From Limnohabitans sp. (GTDB lineage: Bacteria; Pseudomonadota; Gammaproteobacteria; Burkholderiales; Burkholderiaceae_C): a stretch of 18,531 nucleotides of DNA. The notes beneath the pieces were generated by a model. The model made no database searches and had not been told where the DNA came from. It was given only the letters and a program-made list of their open reading frames with translations. The first letter of the stretch is position 1, and every line of letters begins with the position of its first letter. The position numbers and the translations under genes are program-made. Shown here in pieces: positions 7,784-15,365 of this stretch. Location: contig VEQI01000020.1 in NCBI GenBank assembly GCA_018883305.1, positions 1-18,531 on the forward strand, given 5' to 3'.

Positions 7784-7803
7784 TATGGTAGCGGTTTACC
7801 ATA
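7784..7803. promoter_or_regulatory. Perfect 7+7 bp inverted repeat in a divergent intergenic region (candidate operator)
   Basis: TATGGTA (7784-7790) and TACCATA (7797-7803) are exact reverse complements with a 6-base spacer. The dyad is 37 nt before the DenD-like start and 30 nt before the Rieske oxygenase start. It is well placed to control both directions. The regulator is unknown, and none is encoded next to it. Confidence 0.55.
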
Positions 7804-7819
7804 GCAACAGATTGTCCCT

Positions 7820-7825
7820 GAGGAG
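7820..7825 (+). promoter_or_regulatory. Ribosome binding site fixing the Rieske oxygenase start
   Basis: GAGGAG lies 7 nt before ATG at 7833. Upstream in-frame starts (for example at 7698) would overlap the divergent gene and the dyad and lack such a site, so 7833 is the start. Confidence 0.75.
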
Positions 7826-7832
7826 TCCTGCC

Positions 7833-9206
7833 ATGAAAGCAGATCTGAACGAACGCATCACCCGCATCGGCCCCGGCACGCCCTGTGGCCAGCTGATGCG
7901 GCACTATTGGCAACCCGTGGCCCTGGTGGACGAGTTCAACCCGGCGCTGGACCCGAACATGGCCATCCGCCCGGTCAAGGCCGTCCGACTGCTGGGTCAA
8001 GACCTGGTGCTGTTCAAGAACGCCAACGGTGAATACGGCTTGCTTGATCGCGACTGTCCACACCGGGGCGCCGACCTGTCTTTCGGTCGCCACGAAGGCG
8101 ATGGCCTGCGTTGCCCGTTCCACGGCTGGAAGTTCGACGCCCAGGGCCAGTGCACCGACACGCCCGCCGAGCCCAGCGGCAGCACGCTGTGTCGACACAT
8201 CCGCCAACGCAGCTACCCGCTGATAGAACGCAGTGGTGTGCTGTTTGCCTGGTTGGGCGAAGAAGGCAGCACCCCGCCACCCTTGCCCGCGCTGGACTGC
8301 CTCACGGCCCCCGCCACCCACACCTTCGCGTTCAAGGGCTTGTGGCATTGCAACTGGCTGCAGGCCTTCGAGGTGGGTATCGACCCGGCTCACACCTCGT
8401 TCCTGCACCGTTTCTTCTTCGACGAGACGCTGGACAACACCTACGGCCGACAGTTCCGTGGTGCCAGTGCCGGCGATGTGGGCGGCGAGCGCTGGCCGAT
8501 GACGCGTGTGATGCGCGAGAGCGTGCAACCCGACATCCGCGCCGAAGCCCAGCCCTACGGCATGAAGCTGACCACCCTGCGCCCGCTCACGGCAGACACC
8601 ACGCACGTGCGCGTGACGCACGCTCTCTTCCCACACACCTTCGTGATTCCACTGTCAGAGACCATGACCATCACGCAGATGCATGTACCGGTGGACGATA
8701 CCCGCACCTACTGGGTCTCCATCTTCACCAGCTTTGCCGGACCGGTGGACAAAGAAGCCATGCGCAACCAACGCCTGCCCTATGTCACCCTGCCCGACTA
8801 CATCCCCAAGGCCGGGCGCCATAACCATTGGGGCTTCAACCCCCAGGAGCAGGCCACACGCACCTACCTGGGCATGGGCGAAGACGACATCAACGTCCAT
8901 GATCAGTGGGCTTGCGAGAGCATGGGTCCCATCCAGGACCGCACGCGTGAGCACCTGGGCACCAGTGATCGCGCCATCATGCTCAACCGCCGCCTGTTGC
9001 AACAAGCCATCGACGATGTGCAGGCTGGCCGCACGCCGCTGGGCATGGCGCAGGCCGAGGTGGCGTCCACACGCCTGGGACCGGACACGGTGGATGGCAT
9101 TGCCCCCGCGCAAGCCTGGGAAGACTGGTGGCGAGCGGCCGTCCGCGCCAAGCGTGATGCAGCGCCCTGGGATGCCAGCCTGGCCCAAGCGGAAACCCGC
9201 ACGTGA
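7833..9206 (+). CDS. Rieske non-heme iron oxygenase, phthalate 4,5-dioxygenase-type alpha subunit
   Basis: 457 residues. The Rieske 2Fe-2S site is C75-x-H77 with C94-x2-H97 (CPH and CPFH). The mononuclear iron site is D184-x2-H187-x4-H192, preceded by E180. The C-terminal ESMGPIQDRTREHLGTSD at 362-379 is a hallmark of the phthalate 4,5-dioxygenase-like group and holds the likely third iron ligand. Family members hydroxylate or O-demethylate aromatic acids and form alpha-only oligomers. That fits the absence of a beta subunit beside it. They need an electron-transfer reductase, which is not in the window. The gene overlaps the glutamine-synthetase-like gene by 4 nt (GTGA), so the two products are probably made together. 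The substrate cannot be deduced. An aromatic acid or a gamma-glutamyl derivative is possible. Confidence 0.93.
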   Translation: MKADLNERITRIGPGTPCGQLMRHYWQPVALVDEFNPALDPNMAIRPVKAVRLLGQDLVLFKNANGEYGLLDRDCPHRGADLSFGRHEGDGLRCPFHGWKFDAQGQCTDTPAEPSGSTLCRHIRQRSYPLIERSGVLFAWLGEEGSTPPPLPALDCLTAPATHTFAFKGLWHCNWLQAFEVGIDPAHTSFLHRFFFDETLDNTYGRQFRGASAGDVGGERWPMTRVMRESVQPDIRAEAQPYGMKLTTLRPLTADTTHVRVTHALFPHTFVIPLSETMTITQMHVPVDDTRTYWVSIFTSFAGPVDKEAMRNQRLPYVTLPDYIPKAGRHNHWGFNPQEQATRTYLGMGEDDINVHDQWACESMGPIQDRTREHLGTSDRAIMLNRRLLQQAIDDVQAGRTPLGMAQAEVASTRLGPDTVDGIAPAQAWEDWWRAAVRAKRDAAPWDASLAQAETRT

Positions 9207-10669
9207 GCACACACGCTGACACGCCAGCGTTGGCCGAATTGCGTCGACGCATCAAAGACAGCTCACTCGAGCTGATCCGTTTCGCCTGGTGTGATCCGCA
9301 CGGCATGTTGCGTGGCAAGACACTCACCCGCACGGCGGCACTGCAGGCGTTGCAACAAGGCGTGGGCATGGTGAGCACGCTGATGCTCAAGGACACCTCG
9401 GACCGCACGGCCTTCAAGGTGTTCGAGCCAGGATTGGAACAAACCCTGCCCGGTTTTGGCTACGCCAACAACCTGCTGCTGCGGCCCATCCCTGAGCGAT
9501 TTCAGGTGCTGCCCTGGACCGAGGCCACCGGCTGGGTGCAATGTCAACCCGTGTTTGCCGACGGCACGCCCGTGCCCTACGACACTCGGGCACAACTGCA
9601 ACGCGCGCTTGCGCGTTTGGCATCGCAAGGGCAGGGCATGGTGTGTGGCCTGGAAATTGAATTTCACATTTACCGCTTGCGCGATTCACAGCACGGCACA
9701 CACCTTGACCCGCACCAAGCCGCCTGGCCAGGCTTGGCGCCCGAGGTGAGTCTCATTCACCCCGGCTACAACCTCTTGTCCGAAAGCTGGTACGACATGG
9801 CCGAGGAGCCCTTGCGCATCGTTCAGCACACGGCACAGGCCCTGGGCATGCCACTGACTTCGCTGGAAATCGAGCTGGGTCCCAGTCAGGTGGAAGCCGT
9901 GTTCGACGCCACCGATGCGCTCACTGCGGCCGACAACATGGTGCTGTTTCGCAGCGCCGTGCAACAGGCGTTGCGACGCGCGGGCTACCACGCCACGTTC
10001 ATGTGTCGACCACCCTTTGAACAAATCATGTCCAGCGGCTGGCATTTGCATCAATCGTTGGTGCATCTCGACACCGGTCGTAACGCTTTCATGCGAGCAG
10101 CGTCCGCCCCCGACAGCGGCAGGCGCGAGGCCAGCCACACGCTGAGCGAACTGGGGCAAGGCTATCTGGCCGGGCTGTTGCAGCATGCCAAAGGGATGAC
10201 CGTGATGTGCACCCCCACGGCCAATGGGTTTGGTCGGTTTCGCCCCAACGCGCTGGCGCCGCAATCCATTCTGTGGGGTTTTGACAATCGAGGAGCCATG
10301 CTGCGGGTCATTGGTGGTGCGGGCGATGCCGCCACGCGCATCGAAAACCGGCTGGGTGAGCCTGCGGCCAATCCGTATTTGTATATGGCCGCCCAGATTC
10401 ATGCCGGCTTGTCTGGTGTCTCCCAGGGATTGCGTGCACCGCTGGCCACCGAATCGCCGTATGCTGCAGATGGCGACCCCAAGCTTCGCATCCCCACCAA
10501 CCTGCGGGACGCCTTGCAGGCGCTGTCCGTCGACACGGCCATGACGCACGGCTTTGGGGAAGATTTCATTCGTTACTACACGGCCATCAAGATGGCGGAG
10601 CAGCAACGATTCGAAAACGCCGAAGACGCCGTCGAATTTCAACGACGAGAGTATTTCAGCCGCATCTGA
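9203..10669 (+). CDS. Glutamine synthetase-like gamma-glutamyl ligase
   Basis: 488 residues, shaped like type I glutamine synthetase. An N-terminal beta-grasp part (IRFAWCDPHGMLRGK at about 25-39) is followed by the catalytic domain. Visible active-site elements are E151/E153 in GLEIEF, E224 and E231 in LEIELGPSQVE, the H281-x-H283 pair in SGWHLHQSL, the NGFGRFRP segment near 341-348 and the RIENRLGEPAANPY stretch near 379-392. Such enzymes join glutamate to ammonia or to an amine (GlnA, PuuA, IpuC, and aniline-type AtdA1/TdnQ) using ATP. The sequence differs from housekeeping GlnA at several of these segments, so an amine-ligase role is favoured. The start is GTG at 9203, inside the GTGA overlap with the Rieske gene. 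It ends 10 nt from the convergent PdxA-like gene with no clear terminator between. Confidence 0.9.
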   Translation: MSTHADTPALAELRRRIKDSSLELIRFAWCDPHGMLRGKTLTRTAALQALQQGVGMVSTLMLKDTSDRTAFKVFEPGLEQTLPGFGYANNLLLRPIPERFQVLPWTEATGWVQCQPVFADGTPVPYDTRAQLQRALARLASQGQGMVCGLEIEFHIYRLRDSQHGTHLDPHQAAWPGLAPEVSLIHPGYNLLSESWYDMAEEPLRIVQHTAQALGMPLTSLEIELGPSQVEAVFDATDALTAADNMVLFRSAVQQALRRAGYHATFMCRPPFEQIMSSGWHLHQSLVHLDTGRNAFMRAASAPDSGRREASHTLSELGQGYLAGLLQHAKGMTVMCTPTANGFGRFRPNALAPQSILWGFDNRGAMLRVIGGAGDAATRIENRLGEPAANPYLYMAAQIHAGLSGVSQGLRAPLATESPYAADGDPKLRIPTNLRDALQALSVDTAMTHGFGEDFIRYYTAIKMAEQQRFENAEDAVEFQRREYFSRI

Positions 10670-10679
10670 GCCTGGCGCG

Positions 10680-11633
10680 TCACGCCTGTGCGCGTTGCGC
10701 CCGATGGGCCGTGGCCATGCGCACTGCCAACTCAAACGCATTGCGCATGGCCTGCACATTCGCCACGCCTTTACCCACGATGTCATAGGCTGTGCCGTGC
10801 GCCGGCGTGGCGATGGGCACCGGCAAACCGCCGTGCACCGTGACGCCACGCTCAAAGCCCATGAGCTTCATCGCAATCTGGCCTTGATCGTGGTACATGG
10901 TGACCACGCCGTCATACCCGCCCTCGGCACGGATGGCGCGCACAAAGGCGGTGTCCGCCGGGAACGGGCCATCGGCCGGATAGCCTAGCGCGGCAGCGGC
11001 TTGTACACCCGGCGTGATGATGCGTCCTTCCTCATCCCCGTAGTTGCCGTTGTCACCGTTGTGCGGATTGAGACCGCACACCGCCACGCGTGGCTGTGCG
11101 ATGCCGGCGGCGCGAAGCGCCTCGGTCATCATGCGAATGGCATCCACCACCTTGTCGGAGGTGAGCAGACTGTTGACGTCACGCAAGGCCACATGGGAAG
11201 TCACACGTGCGGTCCAGAGTTTTTCCAGCACGTTCAATTCACCGCACACGCCCTTGTACTGCAGCCTCTCGGCGAACCAGCGCAGTTCGTCCTCCTGGTG
11301 CATGCCGCCCAAGCGCAGCGCCGTTTTGTTGAGCGGTGCAAAACACAAACCATCGGCGGCACCCGCCTGCATCAACTCCAGCCCCTTGGCCAGGCCTTGC
11401 AGCATGTAGTGGCCATTGGCTTGCGTGGCCTGTGACGGTGCAAAGGGTGCCGTATGACGCCCCGACCACTCCACCACCTCCACACCCGCAGGCGCTTGCA
11501 CCTGCCCCTCCTGTGCAATCAGCAGAATGCGCGCTTGCTGCAGACATTCGGGAAGAGCCAGCAGCTTGCCAACCAATTCAGAACCAATACCGGCCGGGTC
11601 GCCGGTGAACAATGCAATCGTAGGACGGGTCAT
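10680..11633 (-). CDS. PdxA-family NAD-dependent dehydrogenase (catabolic paralogue)
   Basis: 317 residues, slightly shorter than PdxA. The metal-binding histidines are present: H147 (TSHVALRDV), H191 in GLNPHNGDNG and H248 in MYHDQG. The FAPLNK motif is at 98-103. Instead of the PdxA-type VDHGTALD it reads PAHGTAYD, and GLPVPIATP replaces GLPFIRTS, which points to a non-vitamin-B6 subfamily. PdxA relatives oxidise and decarboxylate 4-phospho-threonate/erythronate (PdxA2), or oxidise terephthalate cis-diol (TphB). No DUF1537-type kinase is nearby, so an unphosphorylated substrate is plausible. The start is ATG at 11633, one base after the DctM stop. An in-frame TTG at 11651 inside dctM is possible but less likely. 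It is the last gene of the TRAP operon. Confidence 0.88.
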   Translation of the reverse strand: MTRPTIALFTGDPAGIGSELVGKLLALPECLQQARILLIAQEGQVQAPAGVEVVEWSGRHTAPFAPSQATQANGHYMLQGLAKGLELMQAGAADGLCFAPLNKTALRLGGMHQEDELRWFAERLQYKGVCGELNVLEKLWTARVTSHVALRDVNSLLTSDKVVDAIRMMTEALRAAGIAQPRVAVCGLNPHNGDNGNYGDEEGRIITPGVQAAAALGYPADGPFPADTAFVRAIRAEGGYDGVVTMYHDQGQIAMKLMGFERGVTVHGGLPVPIATPAHGTAYDIVGKGVANVQAMRNAFELAVRMATAHRAQRAQA

Positions 11634-11634
11634 A

Positions 11635-12921
11635 TCAGGGGTTGCCAACAAAATATTGAGGAACAGAGGTGGTGAACCAGGGTACGTAGGTGATCAGCAT
11701 CAGCGTCAGCACCAGCGGCACATAGAACGGCAGCATTTCGCGCAGCACGTCCTTCATTTTCACCTTGGCGATGTCGGCCACCAGATACAGCGACAAGCCC
11801 ATGGGCGGCGTCACCAGGCCAATCATTAGATTGAAAACCACCACCATGCCCAGGTGAACCGGGTCCACACCCGCCGCCACCAGCGGCTTGGCAATGATGG
11901 GGGCAATGACCAGAATGGCCGTGGTGCTGTCGAGGAACATACCCACCACCAGCAACATCACATTGACGATCATCAACAACACATAGGGGTTGGTCGAGAT
12001 CGACATCAGGCCTTGGGTGATCTGCTGCGGAATCATCTCCACCGACAAAATCCAGCCAAACAGCGAGGCAATCGACACAATCAGCAGCAGCCCCGAGGTG
12101 GCGCGAATCGTTTCAAACGACGCATCGATCAAGCCCTTCCAGGTCAACTGCTTGTAGTACAGCCAACCGATCAACAGGGTGTAGGCCACTGTCACCGATG
12201 CAATTTCGGTGGGCGTGAAAAAGCCCACCAGCATGCCCACCGTCAAAATCACCGGCGCAGCCAGTGCGGGCATGGCCGGCCACATGTCGCGCCAGAATTC
12301 AGCCATGGTGGGCCACCGCGGCGCGCGCGGGTAGCCACGGCGATACGCCAGCCAGGCGGCCATCAGCATCAGCATGGCGGTACACAACAAGCCCGGCAAG
12401 ATGCCCCCCAGCAACAGTTGCAACACCGAGGCACCGGTCACCGTGCCGTAAATGATGAGCGGAATACTGGGCGGGAAAATCGGTCCGATGATGGCGGATG
12501 AACACGTCACCGCGCAAGCAAACGGCGTATGAAATCCCTTGGACTTCATTGCGTCGATCTCGATGCGTCCCAGGCCACCGATGTCCGCCAAGGCGGACCC
12601 TGAAATCCCTGAAAACACCAGACTGCCAAAAATGTTGACTTGCGCCAAGCCACCCGGCATGCGACCCACGGCCGTGTCCGCAAAACGATAGATGTAGTTG
12701 GAAATACCGGTGCAGTTCATGAGACTGCCCACAAACAAGAACACAGGCACCGCAATCAGCGGGAAGGAGTCCAGGGAGTACAGCATCCGCTGGGCCACCA
12801 TGTCAGCCGGCAGGCCATTGGCCATGAGATAGACCAGACAGGGAATGCCCAGCGCCAGCACCACCGGAAATCCCAGCAGAAACAGGCACAGGAACGAAGC
12901 AACGACGAGATATCCAGTCAC
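11635..12921 (-). CDS. TRAP transporter large permease subunit (DctM family)
   Basis: 428 residues, mostly hydrophobic, with about a dozen membrane spans, normal for DctM. Family signatures are GSLVFSGISGSALADIGGLG near residues 100-120, AIIGPIFPPSIPLIIYG near 145-160, and a repeat-like second half containing VNVMLLVVGMFLDSTTAILVIAPI and GLVTPPMGLSLYL. It forms the sodium-driven channel of a tripartite ATP-independent periplasmic transporter for organic acids. The start is GTG at 12921, 9 nt after the DctQ stop. No strong Shine-Dalgarno is seen, so coupling to dctQ is likely. The next gene (PdxA-like) starts one base after its stop. Confidence 0.95.
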   Translation of the reverse strand: MTGYLVVASFLCLFLLGFPVVLALGIPCLVYLMANGLPADMVAQRMLYSLDSFPLIAVPVFLFVGSLMNCTGISNYIYRFADTAVGRMPGGLAQVNIFGSLVFSGISGSALADIGGLGRIEIDAMKSKGFHTPFACAVTCSSAIIGPIFPPSIPLIIYGTVTGASVLQLLLGGILPGLLCTAMLMLMAAWLAYRRGYPRAPRWPTMAEFWRDMWPAMPALAAPVILTVGMLVGFFTPTEIASVTVAYTLLIGWLYYKQLTWKGLIDASFETIRATSGLLLIVSIASLFGWILSVEMIPQQITQGLMSISTNPYVLLMIVNVMLLVVGMFLDSTTAILVIAPIIAKPLVAAGVDPVHLGMVVVFNLMIGLVTPPMGLSLYLVADIAKVKMKDVLREMLPFYVPLVLTLMLITYVPWFTTSVPQYFVGNP

Positions 12922-12930
12922 GACAGACTT

Positions 12931-13425
12931 TCAGGTGAGGTTGGTGCTTTTGGCCATGGCATGGCCGGCACGCCAACGTTCCAGGAACACCACGAAGGTC
13001 TCCAGCGCCAGCAAGCCCGCCCCCAACGCCAGCGGCGCCATGAACAGCGGGAACGGCATCTCCAGGGTGGCGGTCTGGTTGTCCAGATTGCGAGAGATGG
13101 TGACCACGGCAAACACGGACACCGTGGCAAAGAACACGGTACCAGCGCCTTCGATCAGCAATTGCACGAACCAGCGCAAGCGCTCTGGCAGGAAGGCCTG
13201 CACCTCCTCCATCCGGATCTGTCCACCTTCCACCGTGACGTAAGACGCCGCCAGGAAACACAGACAGATCAGGAAATATCGCGCCAACTCCTCCGCACCA
13301 CTCATGGGCAAGACAAAGACACCGCGCATGATGACCTGCGCCAGCGGCGTGATGATGAGCAGTGCCAACAGCAGCAGGCTCAGGCCGCGCACGGCGGCGC
13401 GGATGGCGTGAAGAACAGCGCGCAT
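12931..13425 (-). CDS. TRAP transporter small permease subunit (DctQ family)
   Basis: 164 residues with four hydrophobic segments, as expected for DctQ. A first membrane helix (SLLLLALLIITPLAQVIMRG) leads into the typical GAEELARYFLICLCFLAASY element, where E and R residues are conserved in the family. It partners DctM in the cytoplasmic membrane. It starts 4 nt after the DctP stop and lacks an obvious ribosome binding site, so it is probably translationally coupled. The gene order DctP, DctQ, DctM is canonical. Confidence 0.92.
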   Translation of the reverse strand: MRAVLHAIRAAVRGLSLLLLALLIITPLAQVIMRGVFVLPMSGAEELARYFLICLCFLAASYVTVEGGQIRMEEVQAFLPERLRWFVQLLIEGAGTVFFATVSVFAVVTISRNLDNQTATLEMPFPLFMAPLALGAGLLALETFVVFLERWRAGHAMAKSTNLT

Positions 13426-13429
13426 GGGT

Positions 13430-14428
13430 TTACTTGACTGCGCGGATCTGCTCGATCAGCGTGGACCACTCGGGGAAGTCCTTGTTCACCTGGGCCAGCA
13501 CGCTCTTGCGGAACGCCTCCAGATCCAGACCATCCTTGGCTTCCACAAACACCATGCCCTTGGCTTCCAGGTCCTTGCGGTACTTGGCGGCGGTGTCGCG
13601 GTCCCAGGCCAGGGTTTTCTGTCCCACCTCGGCCATGGTGTCTTCCATGATCTTGCGGTCTGCTGCGGGAATGCCCTGCCAGATGCGCTCGTTGATGAAC
13701 ACGGACAACACCGACTGCATGTGGTCCGTCATCATCACGTACTTCTGCACTTCGTACAGCTTGAGGTTGTAGATGTTGGGCAGCGGATTTTCCTGCCCCA
13801 CCACCAGTCCGGTGGCCAAGGCCGTGGCCAACTCGGAGACTTCAACAGGCGTGGCCACCGCCCCCATGCCGGCAATCATGGACGACCACAGCTTGACCGG
13901 CACACCCCGGTACTTCTTGCCCGCCATGTCTTTGGGCGACAGCACTTTTTCTTTGGACGTCAACTGACGCGCGCCCTGGAAGAAGCTGCCCACGATGCGC
14001 ATGCCGCCCTTCTCCACCAGCTGGCGGTTGACGTCTTGCAAGGCGGGGGAGATGCGTGCATCGGTGGCGCGCAGGCTGTGCGCGGCGTCGCGGTACACAA
14101 AGGGGGTGTTGAACACCGCCGTGGCCGGAAGAATTTTGCCCAGCGAGGCGAAGTCATGGTGGCCCATGGCGATGGCGCCCGACTTGATGCCGTCCACCAT
14201 TTCACCCACGCCACCCAGTTGCGAGTTGGGGAACACCTGGATTTCGATGCGACCCGCGGTGCGCTCTTTGACCAGCTTGGCCACTTCTTCGGCGTACAGG
14301 GTTTGCGGCGCGTTGGCCACGCCCACGTGCGCGTAGCGCAACTTGGTCTGGGCTTGCGCCCAACCGGTGGCCAGCAGCCCCAGCGTGCTCAGGCCGGCAG
14401 CGATCCAGAATTTGTTCAAACGTTTCAT
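13430..14428 (-). CDS. TRAP transporter periplasmic substrate-binding protein (DctP family)
   Basis: 332 residues with a Sec signal peptide (MKRLNKFW, hydrophobic core, cleavage near WAQAQ/TKLRY). DctP-family marks are FPNSQLGG near 70-77, MAGKKYRGV with the conserved arginine that usually contacts a substrate carboxylate, and ALATGLVVGQENPLPNIYN. It captures an organic acid anion in the periplasm and hands it to DctQM. The start at 14428 is set by AAGGAG at 14435-14440, 6 nt upstream. A longer frame reaching 14542 would overlap the preceding gene. It lies 61 nt after the HIBADH-like stop in the same operon. The ligand is unknown. Confidence 0.95.
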   Translation of the reverse strand: MKRLNKFWIAAGLSTLGLLATGWAQAQTKLRYAHVGVANAPQTLYAEEVAKLVKERTAGRIEIQVFPNSQLGGVGEMVDGIKSGAIAMGHHDFASLGKILPATAVFNTPFVYRDAAHSLRATDARISPALQDVNRQLVEKGGMRIVGSFFQGARQLTSKEKVLSPKDMAGKKYRGVPVKLWSSMIAGMGAVATPVEVSELATALATGLVVGQENPLPNIYNLKLYEVQKYVMMTDHMQSVLSVFINERIWQGIPAADRKIMEDTMAEVGQKTLAWDRDTAAKYRKDLEAKGMVFVEAKDGLDLEAFRKSVLAQVNKDFPEWSTLIEQIRAVK

Positions 14429-14434
14429 GGCAGT

Positions 14435-14440
14435 CTCCTT
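14435..14440 (-). promoter_or_regulatory. Ribosome binding site of the dctP-like gene
   Basis: AAGGAG on the minus strand is 6 nt before ATG at 14428, which decides this start over upstream in-frame codons. Confidence 0.7.
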
Positions 14441-14489
14441 GGTGTGTGAGGTGTGATGGTGAGAATGAGCAATCAAGCGTGAAGGCAGG

Positions 14490-15365
14490 TCAGGTTCGTA
14501 GCTCATAGATCTTGAGCACTGCCGAGGTGTCCAGCTCGGCATGTCCCAAGTGAACCAGCCACCGATACAGGGTTTGTGCCTGCGCCGTCATGGGCGTGGG
14601 CAGCTTCAATCGGCCGGCATAGGCCAGCACCATGTCCAGGTCTTTCAAGAGCTGACGGGCGTACCCGCGTGGCTCAAAGTCGCGCGCCAGCATGCGCGGC
14701 ACAATTTGTTGGAACAGCACGCCGTCTGCGTGGCCGCCCGCCAGGGCTTGTGGTAGCAAGGCTGCATCGATACCCGCGTGCTCGGCCACCAGCACGGCTT
14801 CGGCCATCACCGCATGCAGGCAGCCAACGATGAGCTGGTTCAGCATCTTGGCCACCAGTCCACTGCCCGGCGGCCCCACCACCGTGAAACGGGCTGACAC
14901 AGCCGACATCAAGGCTTGCACGCGGGCCACGGCCTCAGCCTGACCACCGGCCATGACCGTGAGACTGCCTTGCCCCGCCGCTACCGGTCCACCAGAGACC
15001 GGTGCATCGATCCAGTCGCAGCCGATGTCAGCCAGGCGTTGAATGAAGCCATGCGCTGCGTCCAGCTCAATCGTGGAAAAGTCCACCACCACTTGCGGCG
15101 GTCGCAAGCAATCCAGCAGTCCATCCCGTCCCAGCACCACGTCACGCATGGCGTCGGTGGTGGGCAAGTTGAGCAAGACCACCTCTGCCCCCGCACAGGC
15201 TTCACGAATGGATGCGCAGGGCAGAACACCATGTGTAGCCGCTGCTTCACAGGCCTCGGGGCGGATGTCGTATCCCTGCACCGTGTAGCCCTTGGACACC
15301 AGGTGCCTTGACATCGGGCCACCCATCAGGCCCAGTCCGATATAGCCCAGGCGTGGCAAGCTCAT
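14490..15365 (-). CDS. NAD(P)-dependent 3-hydroxyisobutyrate dehydrogenase-family oxidoreductase (second copy of family)
   Basis: 291 residues. The Rossmann motif GLGLMG is at 10-15, DAPVSGG at 120-126, and the catalytic lysine K173 with N176 in GLVAKMLNQ. This is a complete beta-hydroxyacid dehydrogenase. It overlaps the upstream amidohydrolase gene by 4 nt (ATGA), so the two are translationally coupled. It precedes the TRAP genes. A lactone-opening hydrolase followed by a hydroxy-acid dehydrogenase and a TRAP importer is a coherent sugar-acid or hydroxy-acid module. The protein differs widely from the family member at 3936-4844 outside the motifs, so this is not a recent duplication. The substrate is unknown. 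Confidence 0.9.
   Translation of the reverse strand: MSLPRLGYIGLGLMGGPMSRHLVSKGYTVQGYDIRPEACEAAATHGVLPCASIREACAGAEVVLLNLPTTDAMRDVVLGRDGLLDCLRPPQVVVDFSTIELDAAHGFIQRLADIGCDWIDAPVSGGPVAAGQGSLTVMAGGQAEAVARVQALMSAVSARFTVVGPPGSGLVAKMLNQLIVGCLHAVMAEAVLVAEHAGIDAALLPQALAGGHADGVLFQQIVPRMLARDFEPRGYARQLLKDLDMVLAYAGRLKLPTPMTAQAQTLYRWLVHLGHAELDTSAVLKIYELRT

Noticed and set aside
7581..8636. Minus-strand open frame (about 351 codons) across the divergent promoter region
   Set aside because: It would cross the dyad and both start regions and has no motif. The Rieske and DenD-like genes explain the sequence.
10670..10690. Possible terminator between the convergent GS-like and PdxA-like genes
   Set aside because: Only a 4 bp GGCG/CGCC stem is visible and the gap is 10 nt, so it is not distinguishable from chance.
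9686..10855. Long minus-strand open frame (about 389 codons) opposite the GS-like gene
   Set aside because: No recognisable domain, and it spans the convergent junction into the PdxA-like gene. The plus-strand product is a clear GS-family protein.
10680..11633. Vitamin B6 biosynthesis PdxA
   Set aside because: The motif differences and the location at the end of a TRAP catabolic operon argue for a catabolic paralogue.
13424..14449. Plus-strand open frame (about 341 codons) opposite dctP
   Set aside because: A shadow of the dctP codons, with a histidine- and glycine-rich translation and no family features.
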